Shown here in pieces: positions 34,287 through 44,053 of a DNA stretch of 64,000 nucleotides; position 1 is the stretch's first letter, and the number at the start of each line of letters is the position of its first letter. Source of the stretch: Roseibium album (GTDB lineage: Bacteria > Pseudomonadota > Alphaproteobacteria > Rhizobiales > Stappiaceae); the NCBI RefSeq assembly GCF_001404515.1, contig NZ_CXWE01000003.1:124001-188000 (forward strand). The letters are read 5' to 3'. The notes under the pieces were generated by a model. That model was not told where the DNA came from, did not search any database, and saw nothing but the letters and a program-made list of their open reading frames with translations. The position numbers were made by a program, and so were the translations under genes.

Positions 34287-35492
34287 TTAGAACGTGCGCT
34301 GCATACGAACACCAAAGAGGAGTTCGTCAAGGTCATCAACATTCTGACCGGTGATGTCGGCGCTTGTGTTGGAGTAACCAACGTCAGCACCCAGAACGAA
34401 ACCGGAGACCGGCTCCCACTGGACTGAACCGTCGATTGCCCAGCGGTCGATATCGGCATCGGTTGCCCCGATGAAGTCTTCCTGATCAACGTGTGCGTAG
34501 GAACCGTCAACTGCAAGACCGATGGTCGGAGTGGCCTGGATGTAGACACCGGCAGACAGGGAGTAACCGGTGCTCTTGTCGCCGTTTCCGCCGTAGTCGG
34601 CCACGGATCCAAGTGTCGTTCCAGTGTTGCTGACCACGGAGATATCGGTGATGCCGTTGCCGATGTAGGACAACGCACCGTCAGCATAGAAACCCTGGAA
34701 GTAGATGTTGGAACCGGAGCTCGCGAACGGCAGGTTGACGTTCACACCGGCGCCGACTGCCCAGCCCAGGCTGTCTTCACTACCACCATGAGGAATCTTG
34801 CCGTTGAAATTGGCATCCGGATAGACCTGATGCAGGGCACCGGAAAGCTGTGCGGAACCCCAACCCTGGGACATGCTGAGTGCGGCGACGAAATCCGGAG
34901 CACGTGTGCCGCCGTAGTCACCGACTTCGCGGTCGGAACGGTCTTCAAGAGCGACCGTTGCAGAGAAGCCGTTGCCAAATGCAGCGGTGTAGGCGAGTTG
35001 GTTCGTTGTGACATCAGACCAATCGCGCGTGACAACACCGATGAAGGCCTGACCCGTGTAGATGTTGAAGTTTGATCCGAGGTAACCGGCTGTCAGGCCG
35101 CCCCACTGGATGTAACCCGCATCAAGCTTGAACCCGTTCTCTCCGTTTTCGACCTGCATGCGCAGCCCGACATAGGCACGCAAGGTACCGAATTCTGTCG
35201 CATTACGCGCATCGAGGTAGGCGTAACCGCGTGTCAGCCAGGAATAGCCGTCAGAATCACGGGAGCCCCATGGACCATCTTCCAGAACGTTGTTGACAAC
35301 GAACTGTGTACGAAGACGACCACCAACACGCAGGCAGGTTTCGGTACCCGGGATATAGTAGAAGCGAGAGCCGTAAGCGTCACAGACGCGAACGTAATCG
35401 ACCGGCTCCGGAGCAACCGGAAGATCGGCTGCCTGAGCGGTGGTAGCGGTAGCAGCTGCAGCTACTCCAAGCATCAAAGCTTTTAATTTCAT
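34287..35492 (-). CDS. Outer-membrane porin (alphaproteobacterial Porin_2 type)
   Basis: 401 residues; start with GGAG 8 bp upstream. A signal peptide (MKLKALMLGVAAAATATTAQA) is followed by the family opening LPVAPEPVDYVRVCDAYGSRFYYIPGTETCLRVGGR, here in pieces, with its paired Cys (about 33 and 48). The rest is amphipathic beta strands with Gly/Asn/Asp-rich turns and a C-terminal aromatic (RMQRTF), as Bam-recognised barrels require. It probably allows diffusion of small hydrophilic solutes. A 614-bp AT-rich region precedes it. Confidence 0.93.
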   Translation of the reverse strand: MKLKALMLGVAAAATATTAQAADLPVAPEPVDYVRVCDAYGSRFYYIPGTETCLRVGGRLRTQFVVNNVLEDGPWGSRDSDGYSWLTRGYAYLDARNATEFGTLRAYVGLRMQVENGENGFKLDAGYIQWGGLTAGYLGSNFNIYTGQAFIGVVTRDWSDVTTNQLAYTAAFGNGFSATVALEDRSDREVGDYGGTRAPDFVAALSMSQGWGSAQLSGALHQVYPDANFNGKIPHGGSEDSLGWAVGAGVNVNLPFASSGSNIYFQGFYADGALSYIGNGITDISVVSNTGTTLGSVADYGGNGDKSTGYSLSAGVYIQATPTIGLAVDGSYAHVDQEDFIGATDADIDRWAIDGSVQWEPVSGFVLGADVGYSNTSADITGQNVDDLDELLFGVRMQRTF

Positions 35493-36106
35493 CGTAATCT
35501 CCAAGTTTCTGGTCACAAGCAAATAAGTTTTGATGCAGTCGGTGTAGATTTCTATATCTTGCGTTGCATTCAAATCCTTAACTAAGATTTGAATCACTTA
35601 TCTGTCCTGCTTTGACTACGAAAATCATTTTTTATTCGGAAGCTCAAGCGTAAAAGATTGAGTGAGGTAGGATTGAATTTCAGAGTCACATTTTTACAAC
35701 ATTCTGATTTCAAAGACTTTATTGTCTTTTTCATAGCGAAGCCATCCGAAATTCCAGAGAATGGAAAACGGTTCTATACTCTATTAGATCTTTTATTCTT
35801 CTGATTTTTATTGACCGCACATCTGCGGCGAGTAACTGGGGCATTGTGAGTTTTCATGATGCCTCAATCCGAAAATGGACTCAAATAACAAAAATGTCAA
35901 AATGTCTTTTCGTCTATATGTCCAAATTACAACACCGCCGAGATATTTCTAACCTTACAGTTGCATGCACTTGAAAACATGCCAGCAATCCCCAAGGCGA
36001 CGGAAAGAGGGCTTGAAGGTCATCCGGCAAGTCCCAAGCGTATTGCACTCCGCACTCAAATCCTTATGACTGGCCTTTCCGTAACCATTCCCAGCCCGGG
36101 GCCTCC
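35493..36106. other. AT-rich intergenic region upstream of the porin and exonuclease genes
   Basis: 614 bp without a gene. It is markedly AT-rich (35560-35940). Divergent promoters for the porin and xthA are expected here, and the porin leader may be long. A small RNA cannot be excluded, but I see no terminator-like hairpin followed by a T-run. Confidence 0.5.
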
Positions 36107-36916
36107 ATGACCGATCGTCTCAAACTAGTTACCTGGAACATCAATTCCGTGCGTCTGCGCATGCCGATTGTGGAACACCTGATCGACGAGATCGCACCGG
36201 ATGTCATCTGCCTTCAGGAAACCAAGTGTCCAGACGCGAATTTTCCGGAGAACGCGTTTCGCAAGGCCGGATATGAGCACATGGCTATCAACGGTCAAAA
36301 GGGCTATCACGGCGTGGCAACCCTCTCCAGGCGACCGCTCACCAACACCGAGAAGCGCGACTTCTGCAATGTCGGAGACAGCCGGCATGTTGCAGTCGAC
36401 GTTCCCTTCAACGGGTCCAGCCTGCGACTGCACAATTTTTATGTCCCGGCGGGCGGTGACGAACCTAACCGTGAAGTCAATCCGAAATTTGGTCACAAGC
36501 TGGACTTCATGTCGGAAATGCATGACTGGCTTCAGGGCGAAGAAACGGATCGGCCAGCAGTTCTCGTCGGCGATCTCAACGTCGCTCCATATGAACACGA
36601 CGTCTGGTCTCACAAGCAGCTTTTGAAAGTGGTCTCGCACACGCCTGTCGAAACAGAACTTTTCGAAAGTGTGCGGGAAAAAGGCGGTTGGCTGGACGCC
36701 ATGCGTCAGTTCACGCCGCTGGAGGAGAAGCTTTACACCTGGTGGAGCTATCGGGCGAAGGACTGGTCGAAAGCCGACAAGGGACGCAGGCTTGACCATG
36801 TCTGGGTTTCCGGGCCGCTTGCTCCGCATGTCAAAGGCACAACGGTGATGCGTGAAGCACGCGGCTGGGAGAAACCTTCCGACCACGCACCGGTGATTGC
36901 TGTTTTCGAAGCGTAA
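36107..36916 (+). CDS. xthA: Exodeoxyribonuclease III
   Basis: 269 residues, the standard length. Catalytic motifs are LVTWNINSVR, LQETKC (metal Glu), GDLNVAP (Asp and Asn), DHVWVS and SDHAPVI (His). It removes nucleotides from 3' ends and incises at abasic sites in base-excision repair. Start follows a GGGG stretch. Confidence 0.95.
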   Translation: MTDRLKLVTWNINSVRLRMPIVEHLIDEIAPDVICLQETKCPDANFPENAFRKAGYEHMAINGQKGYHGVATLSRRPLTNTEKRDFCNVGDSRHVAVDVPFNGSSLRLHNFYVPAGGDEPNREVNPKFGHKLDFMSEMHDWLQGEETDRPAVLVGDLNVAPYEHDVWSHKQLLKVVSHTPVETELFESVREKGGWLDAMRQFTPLEEKLYTWWSYRAKDWSKADKGRRLDHVWVSGPLAPHVKGTTVMREARGWEKPSDHAPVIAVFEA

Positions 36917-37040
36917 CCCTTTCGAAGTCATTCACAGGTCGAAATTGTTATCCGTTTGAAACTCCGACCTCATCGCATATCGGACCGGGGCACCGCGTTC
37001 TTTTGTCTCTGACAGATGGGCGTCAGAGCGGCACAGCAGA

Positions 37041-38015
37041 TCAAAGTCTCAATATCACCTTGCCACGCACCTTGCGCGCCGCAATTTCCTCAAGAGCCGT
37101 TTCGATCTCCTCAAGCGGATAAACTGCATGAATATGAGGTTTTAGCCGCCCCTCCTGCACCCATTCAAGAAGCTGCGTCATGTTTTTGCGGTGACCTTCC
37201 GGATCACGCTCGATCGCCGCTCCCCAGAACACACCAAGCACATCGACCCCCTTGAGCATGACGATGTTCAACGGAATCCGGGGAATGTCCCCGGCCGCGA
37301 ATCCAATGACCAGAAATCGGCCTTCCCATCCGGTAGCCCGGAGGGTCTTCTCCGTATGATCACCTCCGACCGGATCGTAAACCACGTCCACACCCTTGCC
37401 GTTCGTCAGTTCCTTGAGCCGTTCCTTCAGCGGTTCCCGGGAATAATCGATGGTCAGATCAGCGCCGAGTGAACGGGCGAAGGCAAGCTTTTCCTCTGAC
37501 GAGGCACAGGCGATCACCTTTGCTCCCATGATCGTCGCCACTTCGACCGCAGCCTGGCCGACGCCCCCGGATGCGCCGAGAACTGCAACCGTCTCACCGG
37601 GTTTGAGATCCGCACGGTCGCGATAGGCGTGCAGCGTGGTCCCATAGGTCACAGCCAGTCCCGCAGCAACGTCAAAGGACACCCCGTCTGGAATCCTGAT
37701 AAGGTCTTCCGCCCGCACGAGCACCTTTTCACGGGCAGCTCCGCATTTCATGTATCCCATGACCCGGTCGCCGGTGGCAAATCCGGCCACATCAGCTCCG
37801 GTGGCCTCGACCACTCCGGCAAATTCCGCACTCGGTGAAAACGGGAAATCCGGTTTGTACTGGTACTTCCCTTCAATGATCAGCGTGTCGAAAAAGTTGA
37901 GAGCACAGGCCTCGACCTTGACGACAACCTGCCCGGGCTCTGCTGCGGGCTCGGCAATCCGCTCGACGACAAGATTTGAAGGCGGGCCGAATGATTTGCA
38001 GAGACAGGCTTTCAA
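37041..38015 (-). CDS. NADPH:quinone oxidoreductase family protein
   Basis: 324 residues from a TTG start with AGAGG 6 bp upstream; that length matches the family (324-330), whereas the longest frame adds 20 non-homologous residues. GroES-like half (LKACLCKSFGPPSNLVVE, ALNFFD) and Rossmann half with VLGASGGVGQAAVEVATIMG. No zinc Cys. It probably reduces quinones or enones with NADPH. Divergent from the RNA methyltransferase. Confidence 0.87.
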   Translation of the reverse strand: MKACLCKSFGPPSNLVVERIAEPAAEPGQVVVKVEACALNFFDTLIIEGKYQYKPDFPFSPSAEFAGVVEATGADVAGFATGDRVMGYMKCGAAREKVLVRAEDLIRIPDGVSFDVAAGLAVTYGTTLHAYRDRADLKPGETVAVLGASGGVGQAAVEVATIMGAKVIACASSEEKLAFARSLGADLTIDYSREPLKERLKELTNGKGVDVVYDPVGGDHTEKTLRATGWEGRFLVIGFAAGDIPRIPLNIVMLKGVDVLGVFWGAAIERDPEGHRKNMTQLLEWVQEGRLKPHIHAVYPLEEIETALEEIAARKVRGKVILRL

Positions 38016-38196
38016 CGGAACCTCTTTGAACACGAAACCGGAAGATACTGCTTGCGACACCGGAACCCGGCGCAAGCCAAAGGCACGTTAGCAAGTCTTT
38101 TGCACCGCACCTATAGGCATTCCGGATAAGCTCGCGGTTCAATGTCTGGCGATTTTCCGGTAAGAGGCGGCAACGCAGTAAAAAACGGAACAGGTA

Positions 38197-38742
38197 ATGC
38201 GCGGATATTTTGCCGTCGGTGCGGAGGGCCTCTCGAAGCGGATGAACCTCGGCACGCTCATGCGGTCTGCCCATGCATTTGGGGCGAATTTCTTCTTCAC
38301 GGTTGACGCGGATCAGAAGATCCGAAAGGCACCTCCTTCAGATACGTCCAAAAGCCCCGGTCATCTGCCGGTTTTTACCTGGGACAGTGTCGACACAATG
38401 GAATTGCCCCGCGGGTGCCAGCTGGTCGGAATTGAACTGACCGACGACGCAATTGATCTTCCGAGCTTCGGACACCCGCTGCAGGCGGCCTACGTGCTTG
38501 GTCCGGAGCGTGGCTCGCTCTCGCCGCAAATGCTGGAGCGCTGCAATCACATCGTGAAGATCCCGACAAGGTTCTGCGTCAATGTCGCCATGGCAGGTGC
38601 GATCGTCATGTATGATCGTCACAGGGCGCTTGGGCGCTATGCGGAACGCCCGGTCACCGCTGGCGGCCCCAAGACCGATCGTCCGAAACATGTCAGTGGC
38701 GGACCTGTCATGCGCAAGGGGCGAAAGGTGCCGGGAACCTGA
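38197..38742 (+). CDS. SpoU/TrmH-family RNA 2'-O-methyltransferase
   Basis: 181 residues with AGGTA just before the ATG. SPOUT motifs: NLGTLMRSAHAFGANFFFTV (motif 1), AAYVLGPERGSLSP (motif 2) and FCVNVAMAGAIVMYDRH (motif 3), where the knotted SAM site forms. The basic tail (KTDRPKHVSGGPVMRKGRKVPG) may bind RNA. The short N-terminus suggests the tRNA-type branch, but the target is not determined. Confidence 0.9.
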   Translation: MRGYFAVGAEGLSKRMNLGTLMRSAHAFGANFFFTVDADQKIRKAPPSDTSKSPGHLPVFTWDSVDTMELPRGCQLVGIELTDDAIDLPSFGHPLQAAYVLGPERGSLSPQMLERCNHIVKIPTRFCVNVAMAGAIVMYDRHRALGRYAERPVTAGGPKTDRPKHVSGGPVMRKGRKVPGT

Positions 38743-38790
38743 ACCCGCCACACGAGGTAACGTCCACACATCAAGAGACGAAAGACGGCT

Positions 38791-40221
38791 CTACCGAGAT
38801 GCCCCGCGCTGCGTTGCAATAAGCGATCTGCCGACGACGGCTGCCAGTACTGCCATGACCGCAAATGTGGCAAACAGCCAGATCGAGGAATTTGCCGTCG
38901 CATCAAGATCATTCCTCGTGTTGAAACCGGAAAGGTTGGCAACCAGTCCGGCAACCGCGGTGCCGAATGAAACGGCAAACATCTGGATGGTGGAAAGGGC
39001 CGAAGCCGCATTTTCCTTTTCAGAAACATCCGTGAATTGCAGCGCGAACGTATTCAGGTGCGGCCAACTCATACCGATACCGGCCCCGACGAGAATGAGT
39101 GCGAACGACAGGACGGCGGCAAGCGCTGTCCCGGCTGATCCGTACATGGGTGTCGCAATTGCCAGCAACAGGGTGCCCGCCAGCATGACCACCGGTCCGG
39201 TGACAACAGTGCGGTGCATGGCGACACCGGTGAAGCGCGCAGAATAGACCTCGGCCGATGACCAGCCGATGGAAACAAGCGCAGCGATGTATCCTGCAAG
39301 CAGCGGAGAGAGACCGTGTAGACGCTGCAGATAAAACGGCATGAAAAACTCTGCATTGACGCAGAAAATGAGCAAAGACATTACGGCGAAAGACAGAAAC
39401 AAGGGCGACCCGGGCTGCATTGCGCCCCGTGGAAACAGACGTATGTCGGCAGTGTTCTCCCGCCGCATCAGAGCGAGTACCAGGACAACTGACAGCGCGA
39501 CGCCCGCAGCCGCCACGAGTGGAAACGTCGCCAGGGATCCGGCCGAGACAGCAAGGACCGCGCCAGCAAGAAGCGCCAGTTGGCCAAAGGCGATCGGGGC
39601 TGCCGGTGGCAGGTCGTCCCCGACCTGGGGCAGAAGTCGCCAGATCAGCACGGTATAAATGATCGTGACGGGGATGAGCGATGCAAATCCGCCGCGCCAA
39701 AAGTCATATTCTGCGAACATGCCCCCGATTGCCGGACCGAACAGCATCGCAATGCCCCAGGTTCCCGACAGCAATGCAACGGCCCGGGACCACAACCGTT
39801 CGGGATAGGCGAACACGATCATCGCATAGCACAACGTGAACATGATCCCGCCGCCGATTCCCTGAATGAACCGACCGAAAAGCATGACCGGCATGTCAGG
39901 AGCAGCAGCGGTAATCAGACTGCCGAGTGCAAAGACGACCCCCGATACGGCAAAGGACAACCTTGCACCCAGTCTGTTCAGGATCTTGCCGGTCACGGCC
40001 GCGCTCAAAATGGCAGCGAGCGTAAACAGGCTCGAATTCCAGGCATATAGCGCCTGCCCGCCGATTTCAGAGACGATCGATGGCAGCATCGTTGCAGAAA
40101 TATTGATGTTTATGGCATGCAGAATGATTCCGCCTGCCAGGACTGCCGAGACCGATGCGTGAGCACCCCAAAGGACTTCGCTCCAACGCGCTTCTCCGGA
40201 CTGCTCGAATGTGGCTGTCAT
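38791..40221 (-). CDS. MFS transporter, DHA2-type exporter
   Basis: 476 residues with about 14 membrane helices, which is usual for the DHA2 multidrug group. Motif A-like sequence (AVTGKILNRLGARLSFAVSG) follows helix 2 and an antiporter-type segment appears at SGTWGIAMLFGPAIGG. An AGAGAG site precedes the ATG. Drug or metabolite efflux is likely; the substrate is not known. Divergent from the caspase-like gene by 178 bp. Confidence 0.9.
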   Translation of the reverse strand: MTATFEQSGEARWSEVLWGAHASVSAVLAGGIILHAININISATMLPSIVSEIGGQALYAWNSSLFTLAAILSAAVTGKILNRLGARLSFAVSGVVFALGSLITAAAPDMPVMLFGRFIQGIGGGIMFTLCYAMIVFAYPERLWSRAVALLSGTWGIAMLFGPAIGGMFAEYDFWRGGFASLIPVTIIYTVLIWRLLPQVGDDLPPAAPIAFGQLALLAGAVLAVSAGSLATFPLVAAAGVALSVVLVLALMRRENTADIRLFPRGAMQPGSPLFLSFAVMSLLIFCVNAEFFMPFYLQRLHGLSPLLAGYIAALVSIGWSSAEVYSARFTGVAMHRTVVTGPVVMLAGTLLLAIATPMYGSAGTALAAVLSFALILVGAGIGMSWPHLNTFALQFTDVSEKENAASALSTIQMFAVSFGTAVAGLVANLSGFNTRNDLDATANSSIWLFATFAVMAVLAAVVGRSLIATQRGASR

Positions 40222-40399
40222 GAGTGTATTCTCTCTTTTCAGAACAGGAATTTGCTCAACGCCGCCTCTACCTAGGGGCTCAACTTAAGTTGAGGTCAAG
40301 ATTTCTTTTGTATGTTTTTGCAGGGATGTTTCCGAAGTAATAAATCTTGCAATTGCCGACAACGGGCAGTTTTCTTGGAAACACAGCCGGGGGAAATCG

Positions 40400-41722
40400 A
40401 TGACCGTTTCTATCAAGTTTCAATTGTCGGTGCTTTGCCTTTTGATGTGTCTCCTGACGTTCAATCCGGCTCAGGCGGCATTCGACAGGGTCGCGCTGGT
40501 CATCGGCAATGGCGCCTACCGGGCAATGTCGACACTTCGCAATCCGCCAAATGACGCCGATCTCATGAGCACCAAATTGTCCGGGCTCGGCTTTGAAGTC
40601 GTTCGGGTCATCGACGGAGACAAGGCAGCCTTTGCCGCGGCCCTGACCGAATTCGGGCGCAAGGCTCAGGGGGCGGACGTTGCCCTGGTGTTTTACGCCG
40701 GACACGGCGTCCAGGTGAACGGCCGTAACTGGCTGTTGCCAATTGACGCCGACATCATCGCCTCGACGGATCTCCCCGGTCAGGCAATCAAGGCGAACGA
40801 CCTTCTGGAAATCATGGAAATATCCGGAGCGAGGCTGAAACTCGTATTCTTCGATGCCTGCCGCAACAATCCGTTGCCTCGATCGCTTACCAGAGGCACA
40901 TCGAACGGCCTTGCCCGGCTGGAAGCCAATGCGGCAGGAATGATGATTGCGTTTGCGACGGCGCCGGGCGACGTGGCTCTCGACGGAACGGGAAACAACA
41001 GCCCCTTTACCGAAGCGCTCGCGCGTCTGATCGACACACCTGACCTCGAAGTCCGCCATCTGATGGGAAAGGTGCGCGAAAGCGTTTATGTGTCGACCGG
41101 TGAGCGCCAGCTTCCCTGGCTCAATGAGGCGCTGATCGGTGAATTCTACTTCGGAGGAAAATCGGCATCGGGCGCGTCTCCCACCAGACCGCAGCCACAG
41201 GTCGCAGCAATTGCCCCAAGTGCACCCCGGCCCTCTCACAGGCCTGTTCCCAGATATATCAGCAGCCAATGTGTTGCCGCACCGGTCCCGGGCGACACAA
41301 TCGAGGTCTGTGCCAGCTCAATCCTCAACCCGCAATATGGCAATCGCTACGGACCAGGCAATCTCCTGGACGGCAAGTTGTCGACCGCATGGGTCGAGGG
41401 TGTTTCGGGAAACGGACCGGGTGAGCGAATCGTGATGTCTTTCAAACGGCCGCGACAACTGGCCGGGTTCGAAATCGTCAACGGCTATGCGAAGAACCGG
41501 GACATTTTCCGCAAGAATGCCAGAGTTCAGACGGCTCGCCTGACATTGTCAAATGGCGACAGCCAGATCATTTCCCTTCCCGATACGATGGCGACAAGCA
41601 GCTTCAGCTTCGCGCAACCTGTCGAGACGACCTGGTTGGAGCTGCAGATAGAGACGGTTTTCAATGGTTCGAAATATACCGACACGGCCTTGTCGGAGCT
41701 TGTTCCGGTTTTTGCCGATTAG
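40400..41722 (+). CDS. Secreted caspase-like (C14) protease with C-terminal discoidin-like domain
   Basis: 440 residues; GGGGGA 6 bp before the ATG. A signal peptide (to about residue 27, ending AQA) is followed by a caspase p20-like domain (RVALVIGNGAYRAM, LRNPPNDADLM) with both catalytic residues: H102 in YAGHGV and C154 in FFDACRNNP. The region 250-300 is Pro-rich. The C-terminal 145 residues (VPGDTIEVCASSI, LDGKLSTAWVEG, FEIVNGYAKN) look like an NADase-type glycan-binding/discoidin sandwich. It should be an active extracytoplasmic orthocaspase-like protease; its substrate is unknown. Divergent from an MFS gene. Confidence 0.88.
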   Translation: MTVSIKFQLSVLCLLMCLLTFNPAQAAFDRVALVIGNGAYRAMSTLRNPPNDADLMSTKLSGLGFEVVRVIDGDKAAFAAALTEFGRKAQGADVALVFYAGHGVQVNGRNWLLPIDADIIASTDLPGQAIKANDLLEIMEISGARLKLVFFDACRNNPLPRSLTRGTSNGLARLEANAAGMMIAFATAPGDVALDGTGNNSPFTEALARLIDTPDLEVRHLMGKVRESVYVSTGERQLPWLNEALIGEFYFGGKSASGASPTRPQPQVAAIAPSAPRPSHRPVPRYISSQCVAAPVPGDTIEVCASSILNPQYGNRYGPGNLLDGKLSTAWVEGVSGNGPGERIVMSFKRPRQLAGFEIVNGYAKNRDIFRKNARVQTARLTLSNGDSQIISLPDTMATSSFSFAQPVETTWLELQIETVFNGSKYTDTALSELVPVFAD

Positions 41723-41734
41723 GGACGTCCGGAA

Positions 41735-42457
41735 CTATCTTCTGTCGATCGCAAAAGTGAAGGAACGGTTCGGAAAAGGTTCACTCGACAGCGTAAAATG
41801 CCACCATTCGCCCGGGTAGTTTCGAAATCCGCCCTTGCGCATCAAACTGACCAGTTCTCTTCGAAACTGCTGTGCGAGTGCCGACACCGCAGCAGAGTCT
41901 GTTCGACTGGCCGGATCGAAGCAATCGAACGGAGTCCCGAAATCGACCGTTTCGCGGTCGTTTCTTTTACAGACCGCTTGTCCTTCCCGGAATGGCTTCT
42001 CACCCAGAAGATCGAATCCCACATCAACGGTAGAGCCGCGCGCATGGCTGCTCTTGGCGCCGATATAGCCCTGACGAATCAGTTCCGATCTTGAAACATT
42101 GGGAAAATAGGCCGGATCCGTTCCCTTCCCCGATTTCACCCAGGCAACCATGGCTTCCACGGCGCCTTGTGGCCGGTAACAATCAAAGACAACCAGTGAA
42201 CGGCCAATTTTGACGGCAGCATTTTGCACCTTGCCGAGCGCTTTGGCGGCGGCTTCGGTCAGAACACACTCCCCGGCATTGTAACCGGGCAGCCTTTGGC
42301 GCATGAAATTCCGTTTGCCTGCATAGCGGATCTCCTGACGGATATCTGGGACATATTCCCGCAGATACACAAACCCGTCAGGAAGTTCACCTGCCTGGCA
42401 GAACGATCCCAGCAGCAGTGAAATCACGGCTGCCGAGACTGTCTGCCTAGTCCACAT
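41735..42457 (-). CDS. Exported D-Ala-D-Ala dipeptidase (VanX/DdpX-like, M15)
   Basis: 240 residues. A signal peptide (MWTRQTVSAAVISLLLGSFCQA) precedes the VanX-type metallopeptidase domain: SSHARGSTVD (SxHxxGxxxD, two zinc ligands), CYRPQG (Arg) and GEWWHFT (Glu and third His). VanX enzymes split D-Ala-D-Ala; an exported form would recycle wall dipeptides or modify them in the periplasm. The start overlaps the ECF sigma stop by 11 bp; an ATG at 42469 is also possible. Translational coupling to a sigma factor is notable. Confidence 0.87.
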   Translation of the reverse strand: MWTRQTVSAAVISLLLGSFCQAGELPDGFVYLREYVPDIRQEIRYAGKRNFMRQRLPGYNAGECVLTEAAAKALGKVQNAAVKIGRSLVVFDCYRPQGAVEAMVAWVKSGKGTDPAYFPNVSRSELIRQGYIGAKSSHARGSTVDVGFDLLGEKPFREGQAVCKRNDRETVDFGTPFDCFDPASRTDSAAVSALAQQFRRELVSLMRKGGFRNYPGEWWHFTLSSEPFPNRSFTFAIDRR

Positions 42458-43013
42458 CGACGGCCTCATCGGCCTCGATCAACTGCCGCAGCCTGCCGAA
42501 AGCAAGGCGAATACGTGATTTGACGGTTCCGAGCGGCAGACCGGTGGATTCTGAGATTTCGCTGTGAGACTGCCCGAGAAAGAAGGCAAGTCGGACAACT
42601 TCCCTCTGCTCCTCGGGAAGCTTGCCGAGGGCCTCGCGCACACGCTCCTCGCGCAGTCTTGCATCCATTTCTTCCGAAACATCGGGCAACGGAGCTGGTT
42701 GCAACAGAGGTTCATCGGGGTCGAGCTCCGAGGTTTTTTGACGCCTCAGCCTGTCGATTCGTCGATTTCTGGCGACCCGGAACAACCAGGTACTCGCTGA
42801 AGATTTCCTCGGATCGAAAAGATTCGCCTTGCGCCAAAGCGTCACCATGACGTCCTGGGCGATTTCTTCGGCGATCGCCGCGTCGGCGCCTTGTTTCATC
42901 AGATAGCCCTTCAAACGCGGGGCAAAATGATCAAACAATTCAACAAATGCGGCTTTGTCGCGGTCAACCGCGACCTTGACGATCAGATCCGAAAAATACT
43001 GCGTCTGCACCAA
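42447..43013 (-). CDS. ECF-type RNA polymerase sigma factor
   Basis: 188 residues, start a TTG (a GTG three bases later is an alternative). Region 2 is FVELFDHFAPRLKGYLM with EEIAQDVMVTLWRKA and STWLFRVARNRRIDRLRR; region 4 is LPEEQREVVRLAFFLGQSHSEISESTGLPLGTVKSRIRLAFGRL in two parts. No anti-sigma gene is adjacent; the next gene on the transcript encodes the VanX-like dipeptidase. The signal controlling it cannot be deduced. Confidence 0.9.
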   Translation of the reverse strand: MVQTQYFSDLIVKVAVDRDKAAFVELFDHFAPRLKGYLMKQGADAAIAEEIAQDVMVTLWRKANLFDPRKSSASTWLFRVARNRRIDRLRRQKTSELDPDEPLLQPAPLPDVSEEMDARLREERVREALGKLPEEQREVVRLAFFLGQSHSEISESTGLPLGTVKSRIRLAFGRLRQLIEADEAVDVD

Positions 43014-43301
43014 AGGCCAACATGCTCCCCGTCTGCCACTCCTGTTTAACAGGTTCGAGAGTTTTCGAAAGAGGGTTCAGCCCTTTCTGCCACACTGTTG
43101 CCTCGATTAACCGCAACAGCCAGTAGCGGAAACAATCATAAACGAGATCAACCGGCAGAAACGTCAGAAAACCGAAATTGCCTCGTGAAAGCTTCAACCC
43201 TTTCGTAACCCGCTTTAAGTTATCATTAAAGCAACCTTTATAAGACAGACGGCAATTGCATCAAATTTGACGAAAACTCATAGCCAAACGGTGTGGAGAT
43301 G

Positions 43302-43808
43302 ATGAAAGCAAAATCGCTGGTACTGGCCCTCGTAGGCCTAGCCGTTTCGAGTGCAGCAGCTTTCGCACAAACCCCGACGCTCCTTAAGCAGCACAAGGAT
43401 TGGGCGGCCTACTCACTGACCAGCGGAAGCGGCAAGGTTTGTTACGCGCTGACAAAACCCACGACGATGCTTCCGGGCGATCGCAATCATGGGGATGTAT
43501 TCTTCTTCGTGACTTCGCGACCGGCTGAAGGTGTCTCGTCCGAACCAAGCCTGGTTGTAGGTTACCCCTTCAAGGACAAGTCCTCTGTCGCGATCGACAT
43601 TGACGGTAAGAACTTTACGCTCTTTACCAACAACGATGGCGCCTGGGTCGAAAATGCAGCAACTGAAGCTCAGTTGGTGTCTGCGATGAAGGCGGGTCGG
43701 GAAATGAACGTGAACGGCGAATCCAGCCGCGGCACCAGGACGACCTACAAGTTTTCCCTGTCAGGTGTTACCGCGGCGATCGACACGGCTGCGCAGGCCT
43801 GCCGCTAG
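43302..43808 (+). CDS. Invasion-associated locus B (IalB)-family protein
   Basis: 168 residues from ATG 43302 (GGAG 5 bp upstream; GTG 43293 and ATG 43299 are also in frame). A signal peptide (MKAKSLVLALVGLAVSSAAAFA) leads into the IalB fold: DWAAYSL, VCYALTKP, FFFVTSRP and VNGESSRGTRTTYKFSLSGV, ending TAAQACR; the two Cys probably form a disulfide. Periplasmic IalB proteins help intracellular Bartonella invade; here a general envelope role is more likely. Confidence 0.88.
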   Translation: MKAKSLVLALVGLAVSSAAAFAQTPTLLKQHKDWAAYSLTSGSGKVCYALTKPTTMLPGDRNHGDVFFFVTSRPAEGVSSEPSLVVGYPFKDKSSVAIDIDGKNFTLFTNNDGAWVENAATEAQLVSAMKAGREMNVNGESSRGTRTTYKFSLSGVTAAIDTAAQACR

Positions 43809-43841
43809 GCAACGGTTCGCTCTGAACCGACGGAATTTTGG

Positions 43842-43866
43842 CCCGGCCGGGAACACCCCGGCCGGG
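43842..43866 (+). terminator. GC-rich stem-loop after the IalB gene
   Basis: The 10-mer CCCGGCCGGG occurs twice, separated by AACAC. Each copy is its own reverse complement, so they pair perfectly as a 10-bp hairpin. It is 33 bp after the stop. No T-run follows. Confidence 0.55.
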
Positions 43867-44053
43867 TAACTGCGTATGACGTTTCGCGTGCATGCGCGCG
43901 TGGCATGGCTCCAATGCGGCCAATCAGCTTGATTTTTCGGCTCAATTGTGGTTTTGGAAGCGCTTGAGTTTGAGCCTGCGGATGCGGGCGACCCGGCTGC
44001 TGCTTGCTGAGCGCAAAGTGTTGACGAATGCCGGATGTGAAACGGATCACGAC

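Noticed and set aside
40280-41269. 329-residue minus-strand frame
   Set aside because: Antisense to the caspase-like gene, with no protein-like motifs.
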